A stretch of DNA of 64,000 nt from Symsagittifera roscoffensis (taxonomy: Eukaryota > Xenacoelomorpha > Acoela > Convolutidae): contig NC_087064.1 of the NCBI RefSeq assembly GCF_963678635.1, positions 17,043,802 to 17,107,801 on the forward strand, given 5' to 3'. The notes beneath the pieces are model-generated. The model was not told the origin of the DNA. It saw only the letters and a list, made by a program, of their open reading frames with translations, and did no database searches. Below, piece after piece: positions 11,890 through 21,351 of this stretch. Positions within the stretch are counted from its first letter, which is position 1. Every line of letters starts with the position of its first letter. A program made the position numbers and the translations under genes.

Positions 11890-13400
11890 ATTGCTGAGAA
11901 ATTAGTGAAAATTATCAACAAAATAATTCAAACTCGACTGAGCAAAACAAATTCGATAGATTTTTGATGAAATCAGTTTATCTACACGAAGTTATCCCAA
12001 ATTGACAATTTTCATATCTTTTATAATCTTATGAAATATGATCGCAGGTGAAATATCTCTTAAGTTTGGATCTTAGTGCACACATCTTTTAGATGAAGAA
12101 AAATTCCGTCAAAAATTTTCGAGAGAATCGAAAATAAGCCGGATGAAAAACACTACGAACAAAATATTCTCCGAAAATCGGGAAAAAAACGTGATACCTA
12201 TAAAAAGTCAGAAAAACAGATTAATCCTAAAATAAATTTGAGTCTCGAAAGACAATTACGAAAGCTGCTAAATCTTCTGAGATAATTCGAGTCAAACCGA
12301 ACCCAAAGCATCCCAAATACTACATGATCTTACTGATTACGTCAATATGAACAACACACTCAACGTTTACTGGATAAACCAGCATTCAATACATGAAATA
12401 TTGAATTAAATCGCCGATTTGCAGGTCCTAATTTGACACCTTTAGTACGCCAGTGAAATTAGGTACCCACAACAAAGAATTATGTAGCATATTTGTAGCA
12501 AGTAAAGTAGTGTCACTGAAAACTCGAAGCTCAGGGAGCACTACAACAACAAAAGCGTAGCATTGCAAACTACCAAATAGAAAGTGAGATGGCAATAACT
12601 AAGTCGAAAAGAAACTAAGTTTGAAAATTGAAAAATTCAATTCTGGAAAATAGACGAGAAATACAACCACAAGCATTAAACAAGCTTTTAGTAGTTTCCG
12701 AGAGTTCAATAAGCCCACAACAGGTGTTAGACACCCATAGATCCGAAAAAGTACAACAAGAAAACTGAAAGTCAACCAGTCAGGTCTAGTAAATTTACAA
12801 ACTACAGGAGTTAATGAATGACACTCGAGACTACAAACCTAGCCAATCGAAGATTGGAAAAGAGTAATGAACGCAAGTAAACAGAAAAAAAAACACTGAC
12901 TTGGTTGAAAAAAAATCTCAACTTTCGAATTTCAAAGAAAAAATAGATCTTTGAATTTCTAGAACAATTTATGATTGGCGCTTTTTTGATAATATGAACC
13001 CAACTTGAGAAAACTGGATCAATAGGTAAAGTTTTTCTTCCGCTGGGAAATCTTAAAAACAAAGACCACTTTCGAAACTAGAAATTGTTCACGTTTTTTT
13101 GCGCCATTTCTACGTTCGTATTTGGAGAGTTCTATTTACGTCACTTTCAGCGGATGGATTTCAAATGAACTCAAAAGAAGCATTATATCCAAGTGCATCA
13201 ATATTTTAAGACTTCCTGAGAAAAAACAATCAGAAAGACCTATATAAGAGTTTTCACTACGTTCACTACTCTTTTTAAAAACTACTTACAGTGCAAAAAT
13301 TCAAAAAAAAACGCGAGGTGGCAACTAAGCCGACAAACTCTAGCCGGACTAACCAATATTCCGGGAGAAAATATCAATTTCAGACACTGAAAAAAAAACA
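11890..13400. other. LIM intron 1, 3' part: no gene seen
   Basis: AT-rich sequence with no recognisable coding or structured element. Open frames here are short and low-complexity. Confidence 0.45.
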
Positions 13401-13403
13401 AGA

Positions 13404-13474
13404 TCCGACCGGGACTCGAGCCCCAGACCATGGGATGCAAAGGCAACTGCATACCTCTAGACCAAGTGTGATGG
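13404..13474 (-). repeat. tRNA-like SINE head or tRNA pseudogene
   Basis: On the minus strand, a good box A (TGGTCTAGAGG, 13464-13454) and box B (GGCTCGAGTCCC, 13422-13411) lie at tRNA-like spacing, resembling a proline-type tRNA. The anticodon loop appears one base too long and the acceptor strands do not pair, so it is not a functional tRNA. Confidence 0.55.
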
Positions 13475-13574
13475 AGCCTGGAAGTTGCCATGTTCGACAC
13501 AGACAAAACGCAGCTCTAGAATACTAAAAAGAGCAATCAGAATTAAAAATACGCCTCGAATTAGTAAAAATTCG

Positions 13575-13635
13575 CTGACGTCTCGGACTCGAACCCTAGA
13601 AATTACGAGTCTCACGCACTAAGCACTAATAAATA
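13575..13635 (-). repeat. Second tRNA-like SINE head or tRNA pseudogene
   Basis: On the minus strand a clean box B (GGGTTCGAGTCC, 13596-13585) follows an anticodon arm with loop CTCGTAA, which would read as a CGT anticodon. Box A and the acceptor stem are poor. It lies only about 110 bp from the tRNA-like piece at 13404-13474 in the same orientation. Confidence 0.5.
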
Positions 13636-13870
13636 AACACAAACACTAGCCACGAAAAAAAACGAGAACATATGCTATGAAATTTCCAATGCTACAGATC
13701 GTGATTATAGCAAAAAGGCACAAAAATGAACACTTTTAATGAACTCTTTTATTTCCAAGTTAGGTTAGAAAAAAATATTCTTACTAAAACACTAGCTGCT
13801 CGCTATCGTAATAATACAGCAACATCAATTTCTTACAAAACTGTTTCACTAAGCATAAAAACTGTTTCAG

Positions 13871-14060
13871 GTGATAGTTGACGACTTTCTGAGCTTCAAG
13901 GGCAGCAACTACCACACGGAGTGCTTCACATGTAGCCACTGCCAACTGTCTCTGGATGGGAAAAAGTTTGCAGTCCAGGAGAGTGGCAGAATGCTGTGTG
14001 CCACGTGTCTGCAGAATGCCTCTTTTACGTGCAACATATGCGACGAACCCATTATAGGGG
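13871..14060 (+). CDS. Two-LIM protein gene, exon 2
   Basis: The exon is bounded by an acceptor (tgtttcag, AG at 13869-13870) and a donor (G|GTAAG, GT at 14061-14062). It completes LIM domain 1 (YHTEC, CSHC, then LCATC) and starts LIM domain 2 with CNIC, followed by DEPII. It enters in phase 0, matching exon 1, and leaves in phase 1, matching exon 3. The sequence resembles FHL/LIM-only proteins. The following intron is interrupted by the 18.9-kb retrotransposon; without that insertion it would be about 0.57 kb. Confidence 0.85.
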
Positions 14061-14496
14061 GTAAGAAACAATGAGACAAACGTAACAAAAACCAAATGGT
14101 CGATTGTAAAACAAACCAAGTCTCCATTCTGAAGATGGTTCGTTCTTTCAGGAAAGTCTTGAAATTTGTTCACGCTAATTTTGGGTTTTAGCGGTTTGAC
14201 TTTTGACTTCTTTTCAAATTCAACTCCTTTCCTTTGTTAAAAGGAAGGCAAACTCCACTATCGAACAGCAAAAGTGAGAAGGTCACGAAAAACGTTATCA
14301 TCTTTAATGTTCAGATTTTCTAGCGTAATTTAAAAAGCACCCGTTGATCTAGTTTTCTCAAATTTAATCATTTTATCAAAAATACACCAAGCATATTGTT
14401 TCGCGAAATCCAAAGAGCTTCAAAGGCATACATTTTTCTTTCAAATTCGAAAGTTCGTTTAAAAAAAAACAATTCCGTTTTTTTTCTGTTCCATTG
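14061..14496. other. LIM intron 2, 5' part, up to the retrotransposon insertion
   Basis: Non-coding AT-rich intron sequence. It ends with ATTG (14493-14496), the left copy of the target duplication of the Ty3/gypsy element. Confidence 0.6.
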
Positions 14497-14906
14497 TGGA
14501 ACCTGATCTAAACTATATTTTATGATTGGATAAATTAAATGTTTTACCAATGTAAAGTATTTAATATTAACCAATCACGATCCATCTAACTAACAACCCA
14601 CTTATTTGTAAGTGCTGAAGTTACTTGTAATTTCAGCACCAGAGAGATTTGAATTTAACTTAGAAATTAGTTGGACTCTCCCGAGCACTTCAGCAGCCGC
14701 AATAAACCAGTATACCCTAGATCTATTGAGCCTAGCAGAGACTAGTTAAACAACCTGAGACTAGATAGTATAAGAGTAAGATTAGGATCGGTATTAGACT
14801 AAGAAGTTGCACGAATCTATCCGGCCGAAAATAAGATAGCGTGACGAGCAGACGGTGTACCCTATCCGAAATTACTCTATGAGTTAACCAACTCGGTTCT
14901 AACTCA
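14497..14906 (+). repeat. 5' LTR of element 1 (410 bp)
   Basis: Begins TGGAACCTGATC and ends AACTCA, so it has the usual TG...CA ends. It matches 33007-33416 base for base by eye. It contains AT-rich stretches and an 'aataaacc' near 14700 that could act as a polyadenylation signal. Confidence 0.95.
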
Positions 14907-14908
14907 TC

Positions 14909-14926
14909 TGGTGCGACCATAAGTCT
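14909..14926 (+). promoter_or_regulatory. Primer-binding site candidate
   Basis: TGGTGCGACCATAAGTCT starts two bases after the 5' LTR with the TGG that pairs with a tRNA CCA end. Its complement continues into a T-loop-like GTTCGAGAC. I could not assign the donor tRNA. Confidence 0.6.
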
Positions 14927-16160
14927 CGAACAAGACCTTAATAGCTTAGAATTAACCAAAATAGATTAGAAATTAGACAAAAACATTTACAAAATGTTAT
15001 ACGACAATAATTTAATCGAAATGTCTCTACGACTCAATAGATCAGAGCCAATATTCCGAACCATAACAGAACTACCCGGAATTGGAAGAAGACCTCGAAC
15101 CAGAGACGACATACGACAAAGTAGAAACTTGCCATATAGCTATATGATAGTTAGGCAAAAACCAGAACAAACTTTTATATTTAGAATACTACTGGCAATG
15201 AATTTAGATTTTCATTTGCAAACATAAAACCTTGAAGTTAATCTTCAAAATCATTTCAGGCGCTAAACAAAATTATTAATATACAATAACGATTGATAAA
15301 AAGATCTAAGATCGTTTTCCTAAAACTCTGCAGTAATATACAAAACATGTTTGAAAAATATTTATTGAAAAATAAAAAATAAAAATTAGTAGCATGACAA
15401 TAAATGGTTAGTAATCATAAATCATCCTGTTGTTCCAGCTCCATCACCTAAAACATAACAGCAATCATAAACCCACTAATATCATCAAAACACTAAATTT
15501 TTCCTTTACACACATTTAAAAATTTATTAAAACTTAAATTCACTTAATTTTAAAACCAGATCATCAAGGCTTATCCTTGGATCTTAAATCATTTTCTACT
15601 TAATTAAATTTCAAATTTGATCATCAAGGCTTATCCTTGGATCAAACAGAACAACTTTGTTCTCCCCCACCCACTTAATTAGTGTCTAACGACCTCAAAC
15701 GTCGATTCACTACCCAACCCTTTCTAAAGACCCAAGACTAATAGAAATTTTTAAACAAAACTAATCATTCAAATTAGGATAAACAGTGAAGAACTTCGGT
15801 TATTCATCCTTCACTTGACCCCCCCTCTTACCAGACCCAGGATAAATCTTAGACTTAGTAAGTTTAAAATAGTATCTAACGAACTACTCGCGTTCTAATT
15901 ATACCTGAACCTTGTGGATCGATTTACTATTCTCCAACCCTTGAACACAATCACTACCCCTAAGTAAGATTAAGTAAGTTAACACCTTAACTTATACTAG
16001 CCACGAGAAAGTAAAGAATCATTCTTCGGAATCGATATACTTTTCTCTCCAACCCTGAACAAACAGACCCAGGTTAAGCTAACCAAAAAATCGTAAGAAC
16101 TAACAGTTTAAGAAAATAGAAACCATTTAACAACCCTTTGCATCCGTCATTCTAAACCTT
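14927..16160 (+). promoter_or_regulatory. Element 1 leader with repeated structured modules
   Basis: This untranslated leader has a 25-bp word (gatcatcaaggc...ccttggatc) repeated exactly 60 bp apart (15559-15583 and 15619-15643). Each copy can form a CAAGG/CCTTG hairpin. Three related modules ending '(c)tccaaccct' follow a 'tcgat' word at about 15700, 15917 and 16028. Inverted repeats AGTGAAG/CTTCACT (15785-15791, 15809-15815) and GAGAAAGT/ACTTTTCTC (16005-16012, 16039-16047) could form hairpins. This could be a packaging or translation-control region. The 77-codon frame at 14994-15227 is not convincing. Confidence 0.5.
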
Positions 16161-16628
16161 ATGTCATTTAAAAACCTAGGAAATAAACAGACAATCGTTT
16201 TACACAATTGTGAAATAGATAACAAAAAATACGACCTTGTAATCACACCTCATACACAAACAGTTGGATACATTCGAACAAAACGACAAACACTAAAAAG
16301 AAAAATAATAACGAAACAAAGACAAATAACACGAAAAAGATTTTCAAAAAATCGAAACGCATTTTCAGAATCAGAAACCAACAGTTTAGACGAACTTTAC
16401 AAACTAAAAGAATCAATAGATAAAAATTGCCCACTTCACGATCAATTATATTTTTCTGACTCAGAAACAACTTCAAATTCATCACAAAGAGGAAAAAGAA
16501 GAATAAAAAAACAGTACAAACACAAACCAGTACATCTATACAATTGGAATCAACCAATTCGACACATTAATAATTACATATTAACAGTCATCGAACGGAA
16601 AAATGAGTTCAACGCACACCCCAGGTGA
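16161..16628 (+). CDS. Small basic accessory ORF (155 aa)
   Basis: This ORF precedes Gag and overlaps its start by 26 bases in another frame. The middle is rich in Arg and Lys (RKR and KRK clusters at roughly residues 35-70) and has an acidic/Ser patch (SDSETTSNSS, near residue 100) followed by GKRRIKKQ. This could be an RNA- or DNA-binding protein, or a nuclear-targeted regulator such as some complex retroviruses carry, but I recognise no family. The start is the first ATG after the long leader, and the A-rich codon use matches the neighbouring ORFs. Confidence 0.55.
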   Translation: MSFKNLGNKQTIVLHNCEIDNKKYDLVITPHTQTVGYIRTKRQTLKRKIITKQRQITRKRFSKNRNAFSESETNSLDELYKLKESIDKNCPLHDQLYFSDSETTSNSSQRGKRRIKKQYKHKPVHLYNWNQPIRHINNYILTVIERKNEFNAHPR

Positions 16629-19600
16629 CGAAACTCCAGATGATGATGAAATCTTTCCTTTTATAGTAGATGCAGATACTGATAGAGGACAACACATATT
16701 TTGTCAAAATTTACTCGTAAATTTATTTGAACCCGGAATCAGTCCATGTAAAACAGAGTTCCCAGATGTAAAAATCAAAAGACAAATCATAGACCACTAC
16801 TTAAAAGATATATGCAACATAACACAACAGTATGGAATCTACTCCATAGAATTCACCTCACCAAACCATAATAATAGAAAATATACAATTCAAACAGACG
16901 ATCTTGATTTAGAATTTTCAAAAGTTTTTTCAGAATATATAAAAAGCATCCAATATCATAACTCACAAAGAGCAAACTCCATATTCACCAATGAAGTTTT
17001 CGCAATAATATATAGTTATATTTCGATATTAGAAAACGAAATCCCAATAACAAATGTCTCACCGACAGAAACATCTAAACATTTAAGAGTACGACATGAA
17101 ATCACACTACTCTCTAGTTATTTAAACATCATTAAAGAAAATTTCACGAAAGACGACGTTTCACAACATACAAAACACGATCTACAAAAAATTTTGGCAT
17201 GGTTCATAATAGATTATTTCACACACAATATTGATTTAATTGCACAAGCAAGAAAAAATTTTAGACCCCAAAACTCGAACGATGATACCGCTATCACAGA
17301 ACAATCAGATTATGTTTGGGACCCCGAATGGTCTCATCCCGCATTTATAAGCTTCCCACAATCAATCTCAAGTCAAGCAATAAGTACGATATCTTACACA
17401 AGAGATTATGTAAAAGTAATACCATTAACCATTGATGCAACACCATTAAACTATAATACATTTTTGCCCGATACACAAAATAATAGTTTAAACTCTACAG
17501 TTATACACAATGAAAACCTCAATGGAACTAGGAATCTTACTCAACAAGATATCCAGACACCATCACACTTCATAAATGAAGAAATTGTGCACACAACAAC
17601 TACACAACAAAGTATTTCACCAATACGCCCAAATTTAACAACACCAAGAAATACAAATCCTTCACAAACACAGGTAACCTTACAATCAACCGTTAAACCT
17701 TCGGTTGCCCCTAAATATTCACATATGGATTACCAAACATACAGACCCATGACAATACCATCAAAAACACGCAAAACATTCACTAGAAACAACTTTACAG
17801 ACCATAATTATAATTATACACATCCATCAAAAACATATAACCAACCACAAAGAAATTTTAACCAATATACAAGATCTCGAAATTGGGATAACCCAATGAC
17901 CCAACCTAATTCAATAAATTTCCAAACAAATCCTCCACAGGATCACAGTGAAAATTACCCATTTTTTCAACAAAATAAAAATAAAAAACAGACATCTTAT
18001 CAAATGGATTATTTATCCTCAGATGATGATTTCTTACAACCAGATATATTTGCACCAAATACTCAAGAATATCGTAGACAAGGAATACAGAGAACACGTA
18101 CAAATCATAGAAATTTTTCTCCACAACCAATAGATGCACAACATCAACAACCAATTCAACAACAAAATCTAATTAATACACAATCTATTCAACCAATTCA
18201 ACAACAAAATCCAATGACTGCACACTCGTATCAAGCATCACAAATGCAAAATGAAATACCACTCCCATATTATCTCCAACAACATGAAATAACAAGAAAC
18301 CAACTTTCAAATTTTTCTCAAATGCCAAATGCAGCAGAATCATTACAAATGACAATGAATCCATACCTTATGGGTGGATCATCAATAACATCAAACAAAC
18401 CTTTAATGGTTTTCACAGGAACAGACCCTGAATACTCTGTAGAAGATTATTTAAATGCAGTAACAGCAAACCTGATTTTAAATATTGGACCTGAACCAAT
18501 TAATACGCCACTACATCAAAATTGGATACATCGACGCACAGCGTTAATACAAACAACCTTAGATGGCGCAGCCCAAAAATGGTTTTCCGTACTACCTCTA
18601 GAAATAAAATCAAACTGGAAAAGGTTTACACAGGAATTTTCAAAAATGTTTGACTCCGAAAGAAACAAACAACAACAAAGAGTTTTATGTAATGAAATTC
18701 GCAGATTACCAAACGAAACAATAAAGCAAATAGCAGTACGAATCGAAACACTAGTTCGAAAAGCATATTCATTAAATACACATGACTATAAAAACACAAA
18801 GATGACAGAAATCTTAATGATGACCTTAACACCACAATTAAGGAAAATAGCAATAAAAAAGAGAGCATCCCATCCTTCTTCAATTCGAGAACCCGATTTA
18901 GATTTTCGAAAACTAGTAGACAAATTAGAACAAGCAGAAATCACGATGAAACTAGAAGAAACGGAAAATCTGAAATTACAATACGTTAACAGAATTGAAA
19001 CGACTCCCACTAATATTAATAATATACAGGAATCAGAGACAGACCTCGTTGAAAAAATCACTGAAATACTCAATATTTACGAAAAGAACCCAAACTTTAA
19101 AGGCAAACCATCTTTCAAAAAATGGTGTAATTATTGCCGACGATACGGACATAGTATTTCCGAATGTAGACAAAAACAGCAAGACAATCAAAATAAACCT
19201 CAAAAATATAAAGAACCAAATAAATCATTCTATCAATACATGAAAAAAGATCAAAATCTACCGAACAAAACAGTTTACAGCAACAACAGTTCAGGAAAAC
19301 CACTCCCGAACAATACAAATTATACAAGAAATCAATCACCATATAACTCAAGTTATAGAGGAAGATCACCAGAACGAAGAAACACGAATAATTCATCACA
19401 AAATCACTACAATAGACCAAATAGTCGAAATAACTACTCCAGATCAAATTCAAATACACAACGATTTGTTTCTAGATCTAATTCCCAATCAAGAAATAAC
19501 TACTATCCAAACAACCAATCACGAAATTCATCATACAATAGGAATAGAAACTACTCCTATAATCGAAATAGAAGTTATTCAAACAACCGAAACCAGAATT

Positions 19601-21351
19601 ACCCGAACAATCAATCAAGGAATAACTCATATAATAGATCGAACTATAACAGACCAAACAATAATTACCAAAACAGATCGCGAAATAATTCACAGAATCG
19701 ACACTCAAGTTATAATAATCGTTATAGAAATTATTCCCAATCACCACACCGGAATAATAATAACTATAATAATTCTAATAATCGCCACAGAAGTAGTACA
19801 CCTAAACATCAAAGACAAATCAATCAAGTACAATCTAATCCAGAAACAACATCAGACCCTCCAGGTATTGATGACACAGTAACTGATACGTTACAACTCA
19901 ATCAAATAAACTGTACATCATCAGATTCAGAAAGTGATACTGAAAACACTCTTTCTATCAATATGATAAAAGTCGAAAATGACTATGAATCTGTCATATA
20001 TGAACAACCCTTTTCATCACACATATATGAAAATCAATCAGAATTTCTTCAAAATTATTACACTACACCCATAAATTCCACACCAACGACGCAAGAAACA
20101 AACGAGATTAACACTACAGATCAAACCAATAAAAATACCAAAACAAAATGCTTGAATACAAACCACATTTATCAAAATATACAAAAAGAACAACCCAAAG
20201 AAAAAATTTGGACAATACCATTTCTCTTAGAAAGCCCAAGAAACAAAGAATTTCAACCACCAGACCTTGAAATAGATTTTTTAATTGATTCAGGAGCAGA
20301 ATCAAACATAATAAACATCCCCACATGGAATGAAATAAAAACCTTACACCCAAAGCTAACACCTCTTGAAACCTCCAGCAAACTAGCAACAGCACAAGGA
20401 TCAACATTGATAAACTACGGAAAAATCCAATTATTTCTCCTCCCCACCAGAACAATGGAACAAAGCAAAATTTTAAATAAGCCATTTAAACAAATATTCC
20501 ATATCACTGACATTAAATATAATATCATTGGAATACCATTTATTTCGAAGTATATACCAACAATTAACATACTAAATAGTAAAATATTAATCAAAGATAA
20601 ATATACAAAAACAAAAGAAACATCCTTAACATTTTTTCAAAGATTAAATAAACAACCACCATTCTTTTCAAAATTCTACCCGATATTTAACCAACAAAGA
20701 AAACACCTAAAACCACTATCAGGAAATATCTATAATTTTTCAATCAAACAAGTTCACCAATATGATAAAGAACAAAACAAACAAAAATTTTATATGTCAG
20801 AATTTGAATTCAAACCTATTCACAAATTTTTCAAAATCACAATCTCATCCATAAAATATTTGAAAAATTCGAATTCCGATATCATTTCCTTACATGTCTA
20901 TAACAACACACCTTACCAAGTAACATTACCTTTAGGACTTTTAGGATATTGCGAAACCAACGCTACAATATCACCAATACACGAAAAAGCCTATCGCGTA
21001 AATAATATACTCCAATTACTAGATATTTGCCAATCTACAATTCTTAATGAAGAATTATCTATAAATAATATAATAAGTAACGAAAACAGAAATACGGATT
21101 ATTTCACAAAAACTCCATATTTCAAACCTACATTCAACATAAGTAACTACACAGAGGACCAACAGAAATTTTTAACAATGTTTAATTTCCAACATTCACA
21201 AATAACACAAGACGAATTCGAAAAGTTAGCCAAACAGCTAATTAAATATTCATCAGTCTATGCAACATCAAAATTCGATGTTGGAAAAATCAGTTCATCA
21301 CTACATCTCCCGTTAAAACCAGACGCAGTTTTCAAAAAACAGAGCAAGTAA
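16603..21351 (+). CDS. Gag-protease polyprotein of element 1 (1582 aa)
   Basis: A long N-terminal region rich in Asn, Gln, Thr and Pro is followed by a Gag capsid-like helical region (about residues 600-800, around GTDPEYSVEDYL, AAQKWF and NEIRRLP). A CCHC zinc knuckle spans residues 842-855 (CNYC...H...C). Next comes a low-complexity tract of Asn, Ser, Arg and Tyr, and then an aspartic protease whose active site reads DSGAES (D at 1229). The frame ends TAA at 21349-21351, just before the RT begins in the +1 frame, so Pol is probably made by ribosomal frameshifting. A CAG|GTGACG splice-donor-like site lies 22 bases after the ATG. The length is about three times that of a normal Gag, mostly through low-complexity sequence. 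Confidence 0.9.
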   Translation: MSSTHTPGDETPDDDEIFPFIVDADTDRGQHIFCQNLLVNLFEPGISPCKTEFPDVKIKRQIIDHYLKDICNITQQYGIYSIEFTSPNHNNRKYTIQTDDLDLEFSKVFSEYIKSIQYHNSQRANSIFTNEVFAIIYSYISILENEIPITNVSPTETSKHLRVRHEITLLSSYLNIIKENFTKDDVSQHTKHDLQKILAWFIIDYFTHNIDLIAQARKNFRPQNSNDDTAITEQSDYVWDPEWSHPAFISFPQSISSQAISTISYTRDYVKVIPLTIDATPLNYNTFLPDTQNNSLNSTVIHNENLNGTRNLTQQDIQTPSHFINEEIVHTTTTQQSISPIRPNLTTPRNTNPSQTQVTLQSTVKPSVAPKYSHMDYQTYRPMTIPSKTRKTFTRNNFTDHNYNYTHPSKTYNQPQRNFNQYTRSRNWDNPMTQPNSINFQTNPPQDHSENYPFFQQNKNKKQTSYQMDYLSSDDDFLQPDIFAPNTQEYRRQGIQRTRTNHRNFSPQPIDAQHQQPIQQQNLINTQSIQPIQQQNPMTAHSYQASQMQNEIPLPYYLQQHEITRNQLSNFSQMPNAAESLQMTMNPYLMGGSSITSNKPLMVFTGTDPEYSVEDYLNAVTANLILNIGPEPINTPLHQNWIHRRTALIQTTLDGAAQKWFSVLPLEIKSNWKRFTQEFSKMFDSERNKQQQRVLCNEIRRLPNETIKQIAVRIETLVRKAYSLNTHDYKNTKMTEILMMTLTPQLRKIAIKKRASHPSSIREPDLDFRKLVDKLEQAEITMKLEETENLKLQYVNRIETTPTNINNIQESETDLVEKITEILNIYEKNPNFKGKPSFKKWCNYCRRYGHSISECRQKQQDNQNKPQKYKEPNKSFYQYMKKDQNLPNKTVYSNNSSGKPLPNNTNYTRNQSPYNSSYRGRSPERRNTNNSSQNHYNRPNSRNNYSRSNSNTQRFVSRSNSQSRNNYYPNNQSRNSSYNRNRNYSYNRNRSYSNNRNQNYPNNQSRNNSYNRSNYNRPNNNYQNRSRNNSQNRHSSYNNRYRNYSQSPHRNNNNYNNSNNRHRSSTPKHQRQINQVQSNPETTSDPPGIDDTVTDTLQLNQINCTSSDSESDTENTLSINMIKVENDYESVIYEQPFSSHIYENQSEFLQNYYTTPINSTPTTQETNEINTTDQTNKNTKTKCLNTNHIYQNIQKEQPKEKIWTIPFLLESPRNKEFQPPDLEIDFLIDSGAESNIINIPTWNEIKTLHPKLTPLETSSKLATAQGSTLINYGKIQLFLLPTRTMEQSKILNKPFKQIFHITDIKYNIIGIPFISKYIPTINILNSKILIKDKYTKTKETSLTFFQRLNKQPPFFSKFYPIFNQQRKHLKPLSGNIYNFSIKQVHQYDKEQNKQKFYMSEFEFKPIHKFFKITISSIKYLKNSNSDIISLHVYNNTPYQVTLPLGLLGYCETNATISPIHEKAYRVNNILQLLDICQSTILNEELSINNIISNENRNTDYFTKTPYFKPTFNISNYTEDQQKFLTMFNFQHSQITQDEFEKLAKQLIKYSSVYATSKFDVGKISSSLHLPLKPDAVFKKQSK

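Noticed and set aside
13404-13635. Two functional tRNA genes
   Set aside because: Boxes A and B look good in the first, but acceptor stems do not pair and the anticodon loop is abnormal, so SINE heads or tRNA pseudogenes are more likely.
13784-14173. 129-codon minus-strand ORF opposite LIM exon 2
   Set aside because: Antisense shadow of the LIM exon, which has correct zinc ligands and splice sites on the plus strand.
14994-15227. 77-codon ORF in the element 1 leader
   Set aside because: No domain; overlaps the leader just after the primer-binding site. It could act as an upstream ORF, but nothing supports a protein.
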